Part shown: piece after piece, positions 8,205 through 18,854 of the stretch
Layout of the letters: each line of letters begins with the position of its first letter
How positions within the stretch are numbered: position 1 is the first letter of the stretch
Origin: Roseofilum casamattae BLCC-M143
GTDB taxonomy: Bacteria; Cyanobacteriota; Cyanobacteriia; Cyanobacteriales; Desertifilaceae
Length of the DNA: 64,000 bases
NCBI RefSeq assembly: GCF_030068455.1
Contig: NZ_JAQOSQ010000014.1
Location: forward strand, 1-64,000
Direction: 5' to 3'
The notes under the pieces: model-generated
What the model was told of the DNA's origin: nothing
What the model saw: only the letters and a program-made list of their open reading frames with translations
Databases searched by the model: none
Position numbers and translations under genes: made by a program

Positions 8205-10031
8205 CTACGAAGCAACCTGCGCCGAGGAGCGTCGAGGACGAGTCCGTCGTTTCTGTACGGGAATTTCATCCGTTCCATTCGTTGCTGGTTTCGATGCGCT
8301 CGCGCTCGGTCGTGCTACTTTCGCAGGAGGTTCCTCTGGCGTTTGCAGCAATAAAACCAACAATGGATTGCTGCGTAGCTCTCGTCTCAGTAGCCGTTGA
8401 ATATCGTTTTCTAAGTGAGCTTTCAGCTTGGCTACATCAACATCAAGCTCTCCTTTACTGAAGCAACGAGCAAACTCCGACCACCGATTATCTAAAGTAC
8501 TTTGAATCGTTTGTGCGATTTCAGTTTCTAAATGGTTGTCGCGTAGCGCACTCACAACCCCTCGCAAGTGAACCAGAGGTTTATTAACCAGTTTTCCATC
8601 CCAATTAATCGCCGTCGCTACGGTAATAACTCCATCTTCGGCGAGCTGTTGTCGCTCTTTCAGCACGTGTTCCCGGACAATTCCCGCCCGATCGACCAGA
8701 GCGACTCCCGAGGTTACTTTACCAGAGATCGAGATTGAATCTTCGGTGAGGGCGATCGCATCCCCATTATTGACAATGACCATATTCTCTGGTGGGACTC
8801 CCATACTTTGAGCCGTCTGACCGTGCTTGATCAGCATTCGATGCTCGCCGTGAACCGGGATAAAGAATTTCGGGCGAGTCAGAGCTATCATTAATTTATG
8901 GTCTTCTTGGCATCCGTGGCCGGACACGTGAATTCCCTGATTTTTCCCATAAACGACGTTCGCCCCTTGTTTCATTAATTCGTCAATGGTGTTGACCACG
9001 GCGATTGTATTTCCGGGAATGGGGTTCGCTGAGAAGACAACGGTATCTCCACGGCGGATTTTCACTTGGCGATGCTCTTTGCGTGCAATCCGCGTCATGG
9101 CTGATAGCGGCTCTCCTTGGGAACCGGTTGTGAGGATTAGTACTTTATCTTCCGGCAGACCGCGGACGGCATGGAGCGGCTGGAGCAAGGAGTCCGGGCA
9201 CTTCACATATCCCAAATTGCGAGCGTGGGCAATCACGTTGAGCATGGATCTGCCCAGTACGGCGACGGCGCGGCCGTGCTTTTGCGCTAGTTGCAGAATC
9301 AGGTTAACTCGATGCACTGAGGAAGCAAATGTGGTGACTAAAATGCGACCTTGTGCCTGAGAAAAGACCCGATCTAGATTGGGATACACCGCACTCTCCG
9401 ATGGGGTAAATCCGGGGACTTCTGCATTGGTTGAATCGCTCATTAAACACAGTACCCCCTTCTCGCCATGTTCGGCTAACCGTTGCAAGTCAAAGGTTTC
9501 TCCATCAACGGGAGTATGGTCTATTTTGAAATCCCCGGTATGAATAATTACGCCAATTGGAGTATGAATCGCCACCGTAAAGCTATCGGCCATAGAGTGA
9601 GTATTGCGGATAAATTCCACCACAAAATTTTCCCCAATTCTCACCATATCTCTGGGGCCGACGGTTTTTAATTCCGTTCTGTCTCTAACTCCCGCTTCTT
9701 CTAATTTCCCTTCTAATAAGGCCATGGCTAAGCGAGGGCCGTGAATCACCGGAATTTCAAACTGCTTGAGATGATAAGCAATACCGCCAATATGGTCTTC
9801 ATGGCCGTGAGTGACAATCATGCCTTTAATGCGATCGCGATTTTCGCGCAAGTAGGCAATATCCGGCAACACGATATTCACTCCATGCATTCCATCCGTG
9901 GGAAATCCCAACCCTGCATCGAGCAACATCATCTCGTCGCCGCATTCAAAGACGCAGGTGTTTTTGCCAATTTCATGCAGGCCTCCCAGAGGAATAATAT
10001 TGACTGTAGAAGGCTGACTTTTCCTTACCAT
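8205..10031 (-). CDS. rnj: Ribonuclease J
   Basis: RNase J is a metallo-beta-lactamase/beta-CASP ribonuclease with endo- and 5'-exonuclease activity acting in RNA turnover. The metal site is visible as THGHEDHIGG near residue 76, HTGDFKIDHTP, and later CLMSDSTNAE; PVHGEHRML and SGHGCQEDH belong to the beta-CASP part. The C terminus is a basic, Arg/Lys-rich tail (KRRTRPRRS) of the kind seen in cyanobacteria. ATG 10031 is chosen because GGAG lies 6 bases before it; the TTG 12 bases upstream is less likely. It follows asd and dapA in the same direction, 174 bp behind dapA. Confidence 0.94.
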   Translation of the reverse strand: MVRKSQPSTVNIIPLGGLHEIGKNTCVFECGDEMMLLDAGLGFPTDGMHGVNIVLPDIAYLRENRDRIKGMIVTHGHEDHIGGIAYHLKQFEIPVIHGPRLAMALLEGKLEEAGVRDRTELKTVGPRDMVRIGENFVVEFIRNTHSMADSFTVAIHTPIGVIIHTGDFKIDHTPVDGETFDLQRLAEHGEKGVLCLMSDSTNAEVPGFTPSESAVYPNLDRVFSQAQGRILVTTFASSVHRVNLILQLAQKHGRAVAVLGRSMLNVIAHARNLGYVKCPDSLLQPLHAVRGLPEDKVLILTTGSQGEPLSAMTRIARKEHRQVKIRRGDTVVFSANPIPGNTIAVVNTIDELMKQGANVVYGKNQGIHVSGHGCQEDHKLMIALTRPKFFIPVHGEHRMLIKHGQTAQSMGVPPENMVIVNNGDAIALTEDSISISGKVTSGVALVDRAGIVREHVLKERQQLAEDGVITVATAINWDGKLVNKPLVHLRGVVSALRDNHLETEIAQTIQSTLDNRWSEFARCFSKGELDVDVAKLKAHLENDIQRLLRRELRSNPLLVLLLQTPEEPPAKVARPSASASKPATNGTDEIPVQKRRTRPRRSSAQVAS

Positions 10032-10204
10032 AATTAACTCCAATTTATCGATTGATTTGCGATTGCAAGTTTTAGTGCAAATGCACCCTGAATACTTGGC
10101 ATTTTATCTATAGTTAACTCGAGTCAATTGTCTCCGTTACAATTGACCCGAACTTGACCGAACTGATTTTGACCTCCAATACTTAACGATTCGCAAATTC
10201 CCAT

Positions 10205-11092
10205 TCATTCAACTAAATCTAAGTTTGCCAGTACCGTTTTCAATTCGTCCCGCACGGATTCAGAGGCTTGAACTAGAGGCAAACGCAATTTTTCTGTTCC
10301 CCATCCTTGTAGGTGAAGGGCCGCTTTAATGGGAATTGGATTAGTGGCGATAAACAAGCTTTTAAATAAGGGAAACAGTTGTAAATGAATTTCAGTAGCT
10401 TTGGCTGTATTTCCTGTTGTAAAAGCTTCTAGCATCTCTTGCAAGCGATCGCCAACTAAGTGAGACGCAACGCTAACTACCCCATTAGCACCTATCGATA
10501 CCATGGGTAAGGTGAGGGAATCATCTCCAGAATAGATGGCAAATTCTGGTGGCACTAATTGCCGCAAGTGACTGGTTCGGTCGAGTTGTCCGCTCGCTTC
10601 TTTAATCCCAATAATATTGGGGATTTCTGCCAGTCGGGCTACGGTTTCTGCCGGGAGATCTTTACTGGTTCGCCCGGGAATATTATACAACAGAATATCG
10701 ATTTCCGGACAGGCCTGGGCGATCGCGGCAAAGTGCTGATACAGACCTTCTGCTGGAGGCTTGTTATAGTACGGAACCACCTGCAATGAGCCATCCAAAC
10801 CCAGTTTCATGGCTTTTTCCGTTGCCGAGATTGCCTCAGTGGTTGAATTCGATCCCGTCCCGGCAATCACTGGAGTGTTCTCCCCCACCGCTTGCTTCAC
10901 CACTCGAAACAATTCGTGTTCCTCTTCCCACGTTAGGGTTGGAGATTCTCCAGTTGTTCCACATACGACAATCCCATCACTACCATGTTGGGTGAGGTAA
11001 ATAGCCAACCGTTCGGTTTCAGCATAATCCACACCACCACCAGCAGCAAACGGAGTCACCATTGCTGTTAGAACTCGTCCAAAATTACTCAC
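10205..11092 (-). CDS. dapA: 4-hydroxy-tetrahydrodipicolinate synthase
   Basis: DapA condenses pyruvate with aspartate semialdehyde, the first committed step to lysine and diaminopimelate. The Schiff-base Lys is in GIKEASGQ, the catalytic Tyr region is LLYNIPGRT, and the N-terminal [13 protein letters not shown] motif is clear. The start is taken as GTG 11092 ([15 protein letters not shown]), with AAGGAG 10 bases upstream. This gives 295 residues, the family norm. It lies 47 bp behind asd, which makes its substrate, so the two are surely co-transcribed. Confidence 0.95.
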   Translation of the reverse strand: MSNFGRVLTAMVTPFAAGGGVDYAETERLAIYLTQHGSDGIVVCGTTGESPTLTWEEEHELFRVVKQAVGENTPVIAGTGSNSTTEAISATEKAMKLGLDGSLQVVPYYNKPPAEGLYQHFAAIAQACPEIDILLYNIPGRTSKDLPAETVARLAEIPNIIGIKEASGQLDRTSHLRQLVPPEFAIYSGDDSLTLPMVSIGANGVVSVASHLVGDRLQEMLEAFTTGNTAKATEIHLQLFPLFKSLFIATNPIPIKAALHLQGWGTEKLRLPLVQASESVRDELKTVLANLDLVE

Positions 11093-11139
11093 CCTTGGTC
11101 TTCTCCTTCCTCGTTCGATGCGATCGCTTATTCTAATCC

Positions 11140-12204
11140 TTATCGGCTCAAGGCCGGTTGACGTCCCTTCACCCAATCCTTCTGCACCAAGAGTTCCGCA
11201 ATTTGCACGGCATTCAACGCAGCGCCTTTACGAATTTGATCGCCACACAACCACAGCTCTAACCCACAGAGATGAGATAGATCCTGACGAATGCGACCGA
11301 CGAAGACATCATCCTTGCCTGTCGCCTCCACGGGCATGGGGAAATAATTGGCGTCCCAATCTTCCACCACCGTCACTCCCGGAGCCTCTTGCAACAGTTC
11401 CTTTGCTTTAGCCGCAGCAAAAGGTTCTGCAAACTCCAGATTAATGGCTTCCGAATGGGCCCGCAATACGGGAACCCGAACGCAGGTGGCCGACACTCGC
11501 AAGTCTGGAGCGGCAAAGATCTTGCGCGTTTCATTCACCATTTTCATCTCTTCCTGACAATAGCCTAAGTCATTCAGAGGAGAGTTGTGGGGAAATAAGT
11601 TAAAGGCTAACGGATAAGGAAACAGTTCTGCCTTGGCCTCTTCACCTTTGAGAATGGCTCGGGCTTGGTGCTTCACTTCTTCCATGGCTCGCGCCCCCGC
11701 CCCACTGGCTGACTGGTAGGTGGCTGCCAGCACTCGTTGGATGGGTTGGACTTGGTGCAACGGCCAGATTGCCAGAGACATGAGAATCGTCGTACAGTTG
11801 GGATTAGCAATAATACCTTGATGATTCTCCGCCGCCTGCGGGTTAACTTCCGGAACGATTAAAGGGACTTCCGGCACCATGCGAAAGGCACTGGAATTAT
11901 CAATAACCGTCGCTCCTGCCTCTACCGCTTTGGGCGCCCAAGCCTTGGAGGTGGAACCTCCAGCAGAGGCAAGAACGATATCGATTCCTTCAAAACATCC
12001 TTCACTCGTTGCTTCCACCGGCAACTCTTCTCCTTGGAAGGATAGGGTTTTTCCTGCCGACCGGGGAGAAGCCAGCAGTTTGAGGCTAGCTAGGGGAAAG
12101 TTTCGTTCGGCGAGCAACTCCAGCAGCTCTGTACCAACAGCGCCAGTGGCTCCGAGAATGGCTACTCGATAAGATTGGGGCAAAGGGCTATCCTCCTTGG
12201 ACAA
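11140..12204 (-). CDS. asd: Aspartate-semialdehyde dehydrogenase
   Basis: Asd reduces aspartyl phosphate to aspartate semialdehyde with NADPH, feeding lysine, threonine and methionine synthesis. The N-terminal Rossmann motif [17 protein letters not shown] is clear and the catalytic Cys is in IIANPNCTT. The second domain carries [10 protein letters not shown] and VPVLRAHSE with the active-site His. The 354-residue length is slightly above usual because of a short N-terminal extension. It is the first gene of the leftward asd-dapA-rnj unit, divergent from tig across 283 bp. Confidence 0.95.
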   Translation of the reverse strand: MSKEDSPLPQSYRVAILGATGAVGTELLELLAERNFPLASLKLLASPRSAGKTLSFQGEELPVEATSEGCFEGIDIVLASAGGSTSKAWAPKAVEAGATVIDNSSAFRMVPEVPLIVPEVNPQAAENHQGIIANPNCTTILMSLAIWPLHQVQPIQRVLAATYQSASGAGARAMEEVKHQARAILKGEEAKAELFPYPLAFNLFPHNSPLNDLGYCQEEMKMVNETRKIFAAPDLRVSATCVRVPVLRAHSEAINLEFAEPFAAAKAKELLQEAPGVTVVEDWDANYFPMPVEATGKDDVFVGRIRQDLSHLCGLELWLCGDQIRKGAALNAVQIAELLVQKDWVKGRQPALSR

Positions 12205-12394
12205 CGAAACAATACTGAATTGGGAACAAATGCATGGACTATCGGGTTCTGCAGAAAACTTGTGGCATTTCTCGATTAGGTCAAGACCGGAATGAATAAT
12301 TCGGTCACCTGAGATGGGGATTTTGCCGGTTCTTTAGATTGTAGCAGGTTAATTGCTGGAGTTGAGTTTTTTTTTCAGCGTTGACGTGCGATCG

Positions 12395-12400
12395 TATAAT
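12395..12400 (+). promoter_or_regulatory. -10 element candidate upstream of tig
   Basis: A perfect TATAAT stands 88 bp before the tig ATG in the divergent asd/tig intergenic region. A TTGACG lies only 8 bases upstream of it, too close to act as its -35, so the -35 assignment is open. A T9 run sits further upstream. Confidence 0.3.
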
Positions 12401-12487
12401 ATTGTAGCGGTGCGCGGTGTGTCATCAATCTTCCTAAGCTAAAAACCCACCCGTGGCTCAATTCCAATTCAGTAAACAGATTAAGTG

Positions 12488-13906
12488 ATGAAAGTTACTC
12501 AAGAAAAGCTTCCTGCCAGTCAAATTGGTTTAGATATCGAAGTACCTGCGGACAAATCGAAAGCCGCCTATGAGAAGGTGCTTCAGGAATTTAGCCGCAC
12601 GGTCCGACTTCCTGGGTTTCGCAAAGGTAAGATTCCCCGCCACATTCTCATTCAGCAGCTCGGGCGCGAGAACCTGAAAGCAGCGGCCATCGAGGAATTG
12701 GTACAAAACTCGGTCCAAGAGGCGATTAAACAAGCAGAAATTGAAGCGATCGGATCGCCACAACTCAAATCCGAATTTAATACCCTCATCGGCCAATTCA
12801 AACCTGGGGAACCGTTTTCGTTTAAAGCGGCTGTAGACGTTCCTCCAGAGGTTAAGCTGGAAGGCTACCAAGGATTAACGATTAAAGCGGAAGAAATTAA
12901 ACCCGATCCGGAAGGAGTCGATAAGTTATTAGCTGAAGAGCGAGATAAGCGCGCTACACTGATTCCCGTAGAAGATCGTTCGTGTCAGCTCGGTGACGTG
13001 GCGGTGGTTGATTTTGTCGGTCGTAAAATCCCCGCTGAAGGGGCAGAAGATGGGGAACTCGAGGAAATTCCCGGAGCCAGCGCCAAGGATTTTTCCCTGG
13101 AGATGGAATCTTCTCGTTTCATTCCGGGATTCATCGACGGTATTGTGGGAATGCAGTTGGGAGAAACCCGGCAATTGGATGTGAAATTCCCGGATGAATA
13201 TCCCCAAGAAGATATTGCCGGACACCCCGCTCGCTTTGAAGTGACGGTGAAGGAAATTAAAGAAAAAGAACTGCCCGAACTCGACGATGAGTTCGCCGAT
13301 GAAATCAGCGAGTTCGAGACCCTCGATGCCTTGAAAGAGTCCCTCACAACTCGTTTCGTGCAAGATGCAACGGACAAAACGACAAAGAACAAATACGAGG
13401 CCTTTGAAAAAGCGTTGCTGGAAATCGTGGAGGTCGATCTCCCAGCCTCGTTAGTTGAGGATACCGTTACGCAAAATCTGACGCAGATGGCAATGCAACT
13501 GGCGAATCAGGGCATGGATGTCAACAGCTTGCTGACCAAAGATCGGATTCCACAATTACGCGAAATGGCTCGTCCGGAAGCGATTAACAGCTTGAAAACG
13601 TCGTTGGCGATCGCAGAAGTGGCGAAACTACAATCGTTACATGCAGAAGAATCGGAAATTGAAGCCAGAATCGAAGAGGTCATGCCCAGTCTGCAACAAG
13701 ATATGCCAGAAGAGGTCGATCCAGAACGCCTGCGAGCTGTGATTACCGATGAATTACTGCGGACTAAAGTTATGGAGTGGTTGGAAGCCAATGGCACGGT
13801 AGAGTTGGTTCCCGAAGGTACTCTGAATAAGGACGAAGAAAGCGACGAGGAAGAGATGGCAGAAACTGCTGAGGCAACGGCTGAGACCGAGGAAGTCTCG
13901 TCCTAA
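12488..13906 (+). CDS. tig: Trigger factor (ribosome-associated chaperone, PPIase)
   Basis: Trigger factor binds the ribosomal exit tunnel and folds nascent chains. The ribosome-binding signature is GFRKGKIPRHIL near residue 45. An FKBP-type PPIase domain follows at about 165-250 (GDVAVVDFVGRK, FIPGFIDGIVGM), then the helical C-terminal chaperone domain. The tail is strongly acidic (EESDEEEMAETAEATAE). ATG 12488 is used; a GTG one codon earlier is less likely. It heads the tig-clpP-clpX cluster, a conserved order in bacteria. Confidence 0.95.
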   Translation: MKVTQEKLPASQIGLDIEVPADKSKAAYEKVLQEFSRTVRLPGFRKGKIPRHILIQQLGRENLKAAAIEELVQNSVQEAIKQAEIEAIGSPQLKSEFNTLIGQFKPGEPFSFKAAVDVPPEVKLEGYQGLTIKAEEIKPDPEGVDKLLAEERDKRATLIPVEDRSCQLGDVAVVDFVGRKIPAEGAEDGELEEIPGASAKDFSLEMESSRFIPGFIDGIVGMQLGETRQLDVKFPDEYPQEDIAGHPARFEVTVKEIKEKELPELDDEFADEISEFETLDALKESLTTRFVQDATDKTTKNKYEAFEKALLEIVEVDLPASLVEDTVTQNLTQMAMQLANQGMDVNSLLTKDRIPQLREMARPEAINSLKTSLAIAEVAKLQSLHAEESEIEARIEEVMPSLQQDMPEEVDPERLRAVITDELLRTKVMEWLEANGTVELVPEGTLNKDEESDEEEMAETAEATAETEEVSS

Positions 13907-14121
13907 ACGCCGAGGAAGTCGATCTCATTTCGGTATCGAAGACTGGGAGAATGCGATCGCAGCTTCCTCCCTTTCCCGTATGGATCCAAGGACGAGATCG
14001 GCCCCTTGAATCCTCAATTTTTCTAGTTATTCCTTCCCCGAATTGAGAAGAGTAAGGCATAATAAACCCAGAGGTCATTCCCCTGAAGATTAACCTCATC
14101 TTGAACCTCTTGCACAAGCTC

Positions 14122-14823
14122 ATGACACTCCAATCGCAATCCCATCATCTTCCCCTACACAGCTCGGCCGTGCGAGATCCAATTCTCTCCGGCCCTCAAT
14201 CCGTAATTCCTATGGTGTTAGAGCAGTCAGGGCGAGGCGAGAGGGCATTCGATATCTACTCCAGACTGTTGCGAGAGCGAATTATTTTCCTAGGTACAGC
14301 AATTGACGATAATGTTGCTGATTCCGTTGTGGCTCAACTGCTTTATTTAGAAGCAGAAGAGCCAGAAAAAGATATTCAACTCTACATTAACTCCCCTGGA
14401 GGATCGGTAACGGCGGGGATGGCCATGTACGACACGATCCAGCAGATTCAGCCCGATGTGGTTACCATCTGTTATGGATTAGCAGCGAGTATGGGGGCTT
14501 TCCTCTTAGCTGCCGGTACGGCTGGAAAGCGCATGTCCTTACCCAGCTCGCGGATTATGATTCACCAACCTCTTGGTGGCGCTCAAGGACAAGCGGTTGA
14601 TATTGAAATTCAAGCTAGAGAAATTCTTTATCACAAACAAACTTTAAATAGCCTGTTAGCCCAGCATACAGGACAACCCCTCGAGAAGATCGAAGAAGAT
14701 ACCGAACGAGACTTTTTTATGTCGGCTGAGGAAGCAAAAGCCTACGGTTTAATCGACCGCACCATCGAGCAACCCCAGTCCAGCTCAAACTCTACTGCTC
14801 AATCAGAGGTCGCTCATGTCTAA
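14122..14823 (+). CDS. clpP: ATP-dependent Clp protease proteolytic subunit
   Basis: ClpP is the serine peptidase of the Clp complex. The catalytic Ser is in [14 protein letters not shown] and the His in [14 protein letters not shown]; the Asp follows in the region [10 protein letters not shown]. The N-terminal [19 protein letters not shown] is the conserved entry loop. ATG 14122 gives a 233-residue precursor with an N-terminal segment that is normally processed; a TTG at 14101 is an unlikely upstream alternative. The stop codon overlaps clpX by 8 bases, so the two are translationally coupled. Confidence 0.95.
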   Translation: MTLQSQSHHLPLHSSAVRDPILSGPQSVIPMVLEQSGRGERAFDIYSRLLRERIIFLGTAIDDNVADSVVAQLLYLEAEEPEKDIQLYINSPGGSVTAGMAMYDTIQQIQPDVVTICYGLAASMGAFLLAAGTAGKRMSLPSSRIMIHQPLGGAQGQAVDIEIQAREILYHKQTLNSLLAQHTGQPLEKIEEDTERDFFMSAEEAKAYGLIDRTIEQPQSSSNSTAQSEVAHV

Positions 14824-16165
14824 ATACGACTCCCATCTCAAATGTTCGTTTTGTGGTAAATCTCAGGAACAAGTGCGCAAACTAATCGCAGGGCCGGGGG
14901 TCTACATTTGCGATGAATGTGTTGAGTTGTGTAATGAAATTCTTGATGAAGAATTGTTTGACTCCAGCACGGCTTCGAGTCCGCCTCCGCCACGACGGGA
15001 AACGGCTCCGAAAAAGAGGCGATCGCGCACCGCTAATTTGTCCTTGAACCAGATCCCTAAACCCAAGGAAATTAAACACTACCTCGACGATAATGTCATC
15101 GGCCAAGAAGAAGCGAAAAAGGTCTTGTCTGTGGCAGTTTACAACCATTACAAGCGATTGAGCTTTATCCAATCGAAGGCTAGTAATGGAGGCAAGGGAA
15201 GTGCCGAAGATAACATCGAACTGCAAAAGTCGAATATTCTTTTGGTCGGCCCCACCGGATGCGGGAAAACTCTGTTGGCTCAAACTCTAGCAGAAATGCT
15301 GGACGTTCCCTTCGCTGTCGCCGATGCTACTACCCTCACCGAAGCCGGGTATGTGGGGGAAGATGTGGAGAATATCCTCTTGCGACTGTTGCAAGTTGCC
15401 GACTTCGATGTGGAAGAAGCCCAGAGAGGTATTATATACATCGATGAAATCGATAAAATTGCCCGCAAGAGCGAGAATCCTTCCATTACCAGGGATGTAT
15501 CTGGGGAAGGCGTGCAGCAAGCTCTGTTGAAAATGCTGGAAGGAACAGTAGCAAATGTTCCACCACAAGGGGGGCGCAAACATCCGTATCAAGATTGCAT
15601 TCAAATCGATACGAGCAATATTCTCTTTGTCTGCGGCGGAGCCTTTGTCGGACTCGAGAAAGTCGTCAGCCAGCGCACCGGGAAGAAATCTATGGGCTTT
15701 ATTCAACCGGGAGAAAGTCAGCCAAAAGAAAAACGGATGGCAGATGTGCTGCAAGAATTAGAACCGCAAGACTTAGTGAAATTTGGGATGATTCCCGAGT
15801 TTATCGGCCGAATTCCAGTGGTGGCTGTGGTCGATCCGTTAGATGAAGATGCCTTAGCCTCGATTCTAACTCAGCCGCGCAATGCCCTAGTCAAGCAGTA
15901 TCAGAAACTGCTGAAGATGGACAACGTGCTCTTAGAATTCCGTCCGGAAGCGACAAAAGCGATCGCCAGAGAAGCCTATCGACGCAAAACTGGCGCCAGA
16001 GCCTTACGCGGTATTGTGGAAGAACTAATGCTCGACGTGATGTATGAACTGCCGTCGCGCAAAGACGTAACCCGATGCACGATTACTAAGGAGATGGTGG
16101 AAAAACGCTCGACTGCCGAACTCTTGCTCCATCCTTCTTCGTTGCCCAAACCCGAATCTGCTTAA
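14816..16165 (+). CDS. clpX: ATP-dependent Clp protease ATP-binding subunit ClpX
   Basis: ClpX is the AAA+ unfoldase that feeds substrates to ClpP. An N-terminal zinc-binding domain is present ([15 protein letters not shown], then CDECVELC). The AAA+ core has Walker [13 protein letters not shown] near residue 145, Walker [13 protein letters not shown], the pore loop GYVGEDVE and the ClpP-binding IGF-like loop around SMGFIQPGE. The 449-residue length is typical. The gene overlaps clpP by 8 bases and is followed after 14 bp by a hydrolase gene. Confidence 0.96.
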   Translation: MSKYDSHLKCSFCGKSQEQVRKLIAGPGVYICDECVELCNEILDEELFDSSTASSPPPPRRETAPKKRRSRTANLSLNQIPKPKEIKHYLDDNVIGQEEAKKVLSVAVYNHYKRLSFIQSKASNGGKGSAEDNIELQKSNILLVGPTGCGKTLLAQTLAEMLDVPFAVADATTLTEAGYVGEDVENILLRLLQVADFDVEEAQRGIIYIDEIDKIARKSENPSITRDVSGEGVQQALLKMLEGTVANVPPQGGRKHPYQDCIQIDTSNILFVCGGAFVGLEKVVSQRTGKKSMGFIQPGESQPKEKRMADVLQELEPQDLVKFGMIPEFIGRIPVVAVVDPLDEDALASILTQPRNALVKQYQKLLKMDNVLLEFRPEATKAIAREAYRRKTGARALRGIVEELMLDVMYELPSRKDVTRCTITKEMVEKRSTAELLLHPSSLPKPESA

Positions 16166-16179
16166 GCGAAACTGGTGCT

Positions 16180-17037
16180 ATGGCAAAAATTGATATTCGC
16201 GGAGTGAAGCACTACTACGAGTGGATAACAGCCAACTCCGATAACTCCCGCTCGGACAAGCCGGTGTTAGTATTCTTACATGGCTGGGCCGGCTCCACTC
16301 GGTATTGGGAAAGTACGGCAACAGCATTGTGCGATCGCTTTGATTGCTTGCTGTACGATTTACGCGGGTTCGGCCGTTCCTTACTCTCCGAAGATTCTCC
16401 AGAAGTCGGCTACGAGATGGAAGACTATGCGGAAGACTTGCTCCTGCTTTTGGAGCGACTGAGCTTAGATAAGGTTTGGATAAATGCTCATTCCACCGGA
16501 GCAACTGTCGCTGCGCTCTTTGCTCATCGCTACCCGGAACGACTCGAGAGAGGTATCCTTACCTGTAATGGCATCTTTGAATACGATCGCCTCTCCTTTG
16601 CAGCGTTCCACTTAGTTGGCAGCTACGTGGTTAAATTTCGACCTCGGTGGTTGGACAAACTTCCACTGGTCGATCGCATGTTCATGGCTCGGTTCTTGTG
16701 CCGTCCCATTCCCGCAGCACAGCGGCAAGCTTTTCTCACCGACTACTTAGTTGCAGACCACGAAGCTGCCTTGGGAACCATCTATACAGCCGTCAGCGAA
16801 CATATGGCCCTCACCATGCCAAAGGTATTCGCCGAACTCTCCATGCCAATCTTACTCATTTCTGGGGAAAAGGACCAAATTATTCCCGCTCCCATGGGCA
16901 AACGAGCGGCCGCTCTCAATCCCAATATCGAATATCGGATGCTGAACAATACGGCCCATTTTCCCATGCTCGAAGATCCTAGCGCTTATCTTTCCTGTCT
17001 GGAAGAGTTCGTCGCTGTTGGGGTTGGCAGTTGTTAA
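16180..17037 (+). CDS. Alpha/beta hydrolase
   Basis: The 285-residue protein has the alpha/beta-hydrolase layout: oxyanion-hole HGWAGSTRYW, nucleophile elbow NAHSTGATVA, acid in ISGEKDQIIP and His in NNTAHFPMLEDP. The elbow has Ala in place of the first Gly of GxSxG. There is no signal peptide, so it is probably cytosolic. It starts 14 bp after clpX and is likely part of the tig-clpP-clpX transcript. The substrate is unknown. Confidence 0.87.
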   Translation: MAKIDIRGVKHYYEWITANSDNSRSDKPVLVFLHGWAGSTRYWESTATALCDRFDCLLYDLRGFGRSLLSEDSPEVGYEMEDYAEDLLLLLERLSLDKVWINAHSTGATVAALFAHRYPERLERGILTCNGIFEYDRLSFAAFHLVGSYVVKFRPRWLDKLPLVDRMFMARFLCRPIPAAQRQAFLTDYLVADHEAALGTIYTAVSEHMALTMPKVFAELSMPILLISGEKDQIIPAPMGKRAAALNPNIEYRMLNNTAHFPMLEDPSAYLSCLEEFVAVGVGSC

Positions 17038-17060
17038 GGAGAAAAGTTGCAGGTGAGACC

Positions 17061-17124
17061 AGAAACCGGGTTTCTAACTCTACCTCATGCTAGAAGTTCC
17101 ATCAGTTGCAGAAACCCGGTTTCT
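17061..17124. repeat. Pair of REP palindromes (AGAAACCGGGTTTCT)
   Basis: AGAAACCGGGTTTCT at 17061-17075 and AGAAACCCGGTTTCT at 17110-17124 are two near-identical 15-bp palindromes 35 bp apart. A diverged single copy (GAGAAACCCAGTTTCT) lies near 46738-46753. This palindrome is a dispersed repeat in filamentous cyanobacteria. The rest of the 282-bp gap between the hydrolase and the next gene shows nothing else. Confidence 0.7.
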
Positions 17125-17319
17125 CCAGATCCTCCCACTTAATGAAGTAATGTTAATACCAACGCAGAGGTTGTCACTTTTTGCTCGATGGATAATCCCT
17201 AGATGCGATCGCCCTATCCCATAGCAGAGAAAACGGCTGTAAGCTCGTGAACTTACTCTATTTCTGAGTTCGCCCAAACTCGGGTTAAATAGTGGTATTG
17301 GAGCGAGGTACGTGCAATT

Positions 17320-17745
17320 ATGGAACGAGGTTTGTTATGGTTGCCTTTGCTAGCTGTATTTATCGGCTTAGCGATCGCGGGATGGAGAGAATACCAGAAA
17401 GTAGAAGTCTATCGCGAGTGGGCGAAAGATTTTGACCGCTCCAAGTATGATGTGTATGCGGTATTGGGTCAAAACAGCGATCGGTTAACCTGGGGAAAGC
17501 CAACGGTATCCGGGTTAGCTGACGTGCAAACGATCGCTGAATCTGACGTTATCCAGATTCGACTATTGTCTGACGATCGCATCGTCTCTTTCGAGAATCC
17601 ACCCTCAGGAAAGACCGTTATACTCCAATTAAGCTTAAATGGGGAGAAGAAAACTGTGGATATTCCCTTCACAGATGCTCAATTAGCTGGGGAATGGGGC
17701 AAATATTTAGAGCAGGAGTGGTTGCATAAGGGCGATCGCACCTAA
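17320..17745 (+). CDS. Conserved hypothetical membrane-anchored protein
   Basis: This 141-residue protein starts with a TM helix (LLWLPLLAVFIGLAIAGW, residues 4-22) with short Arg/Lys flank and a soluble domain of mixed beta strands (IQIRLLSDDRIVSFENP, VILQLSLNGEKKTVDIPF). I do not recognise the family. It lies 71 bp upstream of ftsQ in the same direction and may be co-transcribed with it, which would suggest an envelope role, but this is inference. Confidence 0.75.
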   Translation: MERGLLWLPLLAVFIGLAIAGWREYQKVEVYREWAKDFDRSKYDVYAVLGQNSDRLTWGKPTVSGLADVQTIAESDVIQIRLLSDDRIVSFENPPSGKTVILQLSLNGEKKTVDIPFTDAQLAGEWGKYLEQEWLHKGDRT

Positions 17746-17816
17746 GGTCTAAGGTCGAAATCGCCCGGAATTTCTAAGCTAGAAATGCTAATGCTTGGCA
17801 GCAATCAACCAACACA

Positions 17817-18614
17817 GTGACGATGACGATTATTCAACCGATTTCCCGACAGGAATTAGCTCGACGACGCCAACGCTTGCGCCGGCAACAACGGTTGAAA
17901 GTCTTGCAAACCCTATGGCAAACTCTCGCGGTTGGAGCTATTGCCTATGGAGGAGGTTGGCTTATTTCTCAGCCAAACTGGACGATTCGCGAACCCGAAC
18001 AGGCAATAATTACGGGCAATCAACTGGTGAAAACTGAAGCTCTGCGATCGCTTTTACCCATTGACTATCCCCAATCCTTATTTCGCGTAGAACCCGACCA
18101 AATCGCTATGGCTCTGGAGTCGAAGGGGCCGATTGCTAAAGCCACCGTGACTCGGCAGTTATTTCCCTTGGGATTAACCATTGCCGTGATCGAACGATTG
18201 CCGGTTGCGATCGCTCTCTCTTCCGAAAACAATGAGTCGCATACGGGGTTAATTGACGAGCAAGGCATTTGGATGCCCATGGAAAACTATACTAGCTTAA
18301 CTTCATTTCCCCTACCAACATTGAAAATAATTGGCGATCGCAGATACTATCAAGAGCACTGGCCGGAAGTGTATCGAGCCTTAAGCAGCTCGCCAGCAGA
18401 AGTCCTCGAGATTAATTGGCAAAACCCGAGAAATATTATTTTAACCACAGAAGTAGGGCCGGTTCATTTAGGGCCGTATACCTCGGACTTTCCGCGACAA
18501 CTGGAAGTACTCGATCGCATGAGGAAACTGCCGCAACAGCTCGATCCGAGCGCCATGGATTACATCGATCTGAGCAATCCAGATTCCCCTTATATTCAAA
18601 TGAACCATCAATAA
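17817..18614 (+). CDS. ftsQ: Cell division protein FtsQ
   Basis: FtsQ is the bitopic divisome protein linking early and late division proteins. An Arg-rich cytoplasmic N terminus (ELARRRQRLRRQQRLK) is followed by one TM (about 35-52) and a POTRA-type domain (IITGNQLVKTEALRSLLP, QSLFRVEPDQIAMALESKGP, IAKATVTRQLFPLGLTIAVIE). The C-terminal part fits the FtsQ/DivIB beta domain. The 265-residue length is normal. In many cyanobacteria ftsZ follows directly; here it does not. Confidence 0.87.
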   Translation: MTMTIIQPISRQELARRRQRLRRQQRLKVLQTLWQTLAVGAIAYGGGWLISQPNWTIREPEQAIITGNQLVKTEALRSLLPIDYPQSLFRVEPDQIAMALESKGPIAKATVTRQLFPLGLTIAVIERLPVAIALSSENNESHTGLIDEQGIWMPMENYTSLTSFPLPTLKIIGDRRYYQEHWPEVYRALSSSPAEVLEINWQNPRNIILTTEVGPVHLGPYTSDFPRQLEVLDRMRKLPQQLDPSAMDYIDLSNPDSPYIQMNHQ

Positions 18615-18690
18615 TTAGGTGTGGTAATGCTTATCTTTATGTCATGAATATTTTTCATTTTCTCTCACCCACTCTTGTCCCCATTGCCAA

Positions 18691-18780
18691 TTCTTCGGAA
18701 GTCAAACTAATGGAAACATGGCAGCCATCGTTCTCTCTCCAGCGTTTTTTTCTTTCAACTTCTTCGGAAGTCAAACTAAT
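18691..18780. repeat. 21-bp direct repeat in the ftsQ downstream gap
   Basis: TTCTTCGGAAGTCAAACTAAT occurs identically at 18691-18711 and 18760-18780, 69 bp start to start. The second copy ends 75 bp before the retropepsin-like gene. Regulatory and recombination-scar explanations are both open. Confidence 0.6.
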
Positions 18781-18854
18781 AGCTCCTCTATTCAAAAATC
18801 AGTCAGAATCGAGGTAGAATAAAAGAGAGCATAACCCATCCAACCGAAACAGCC

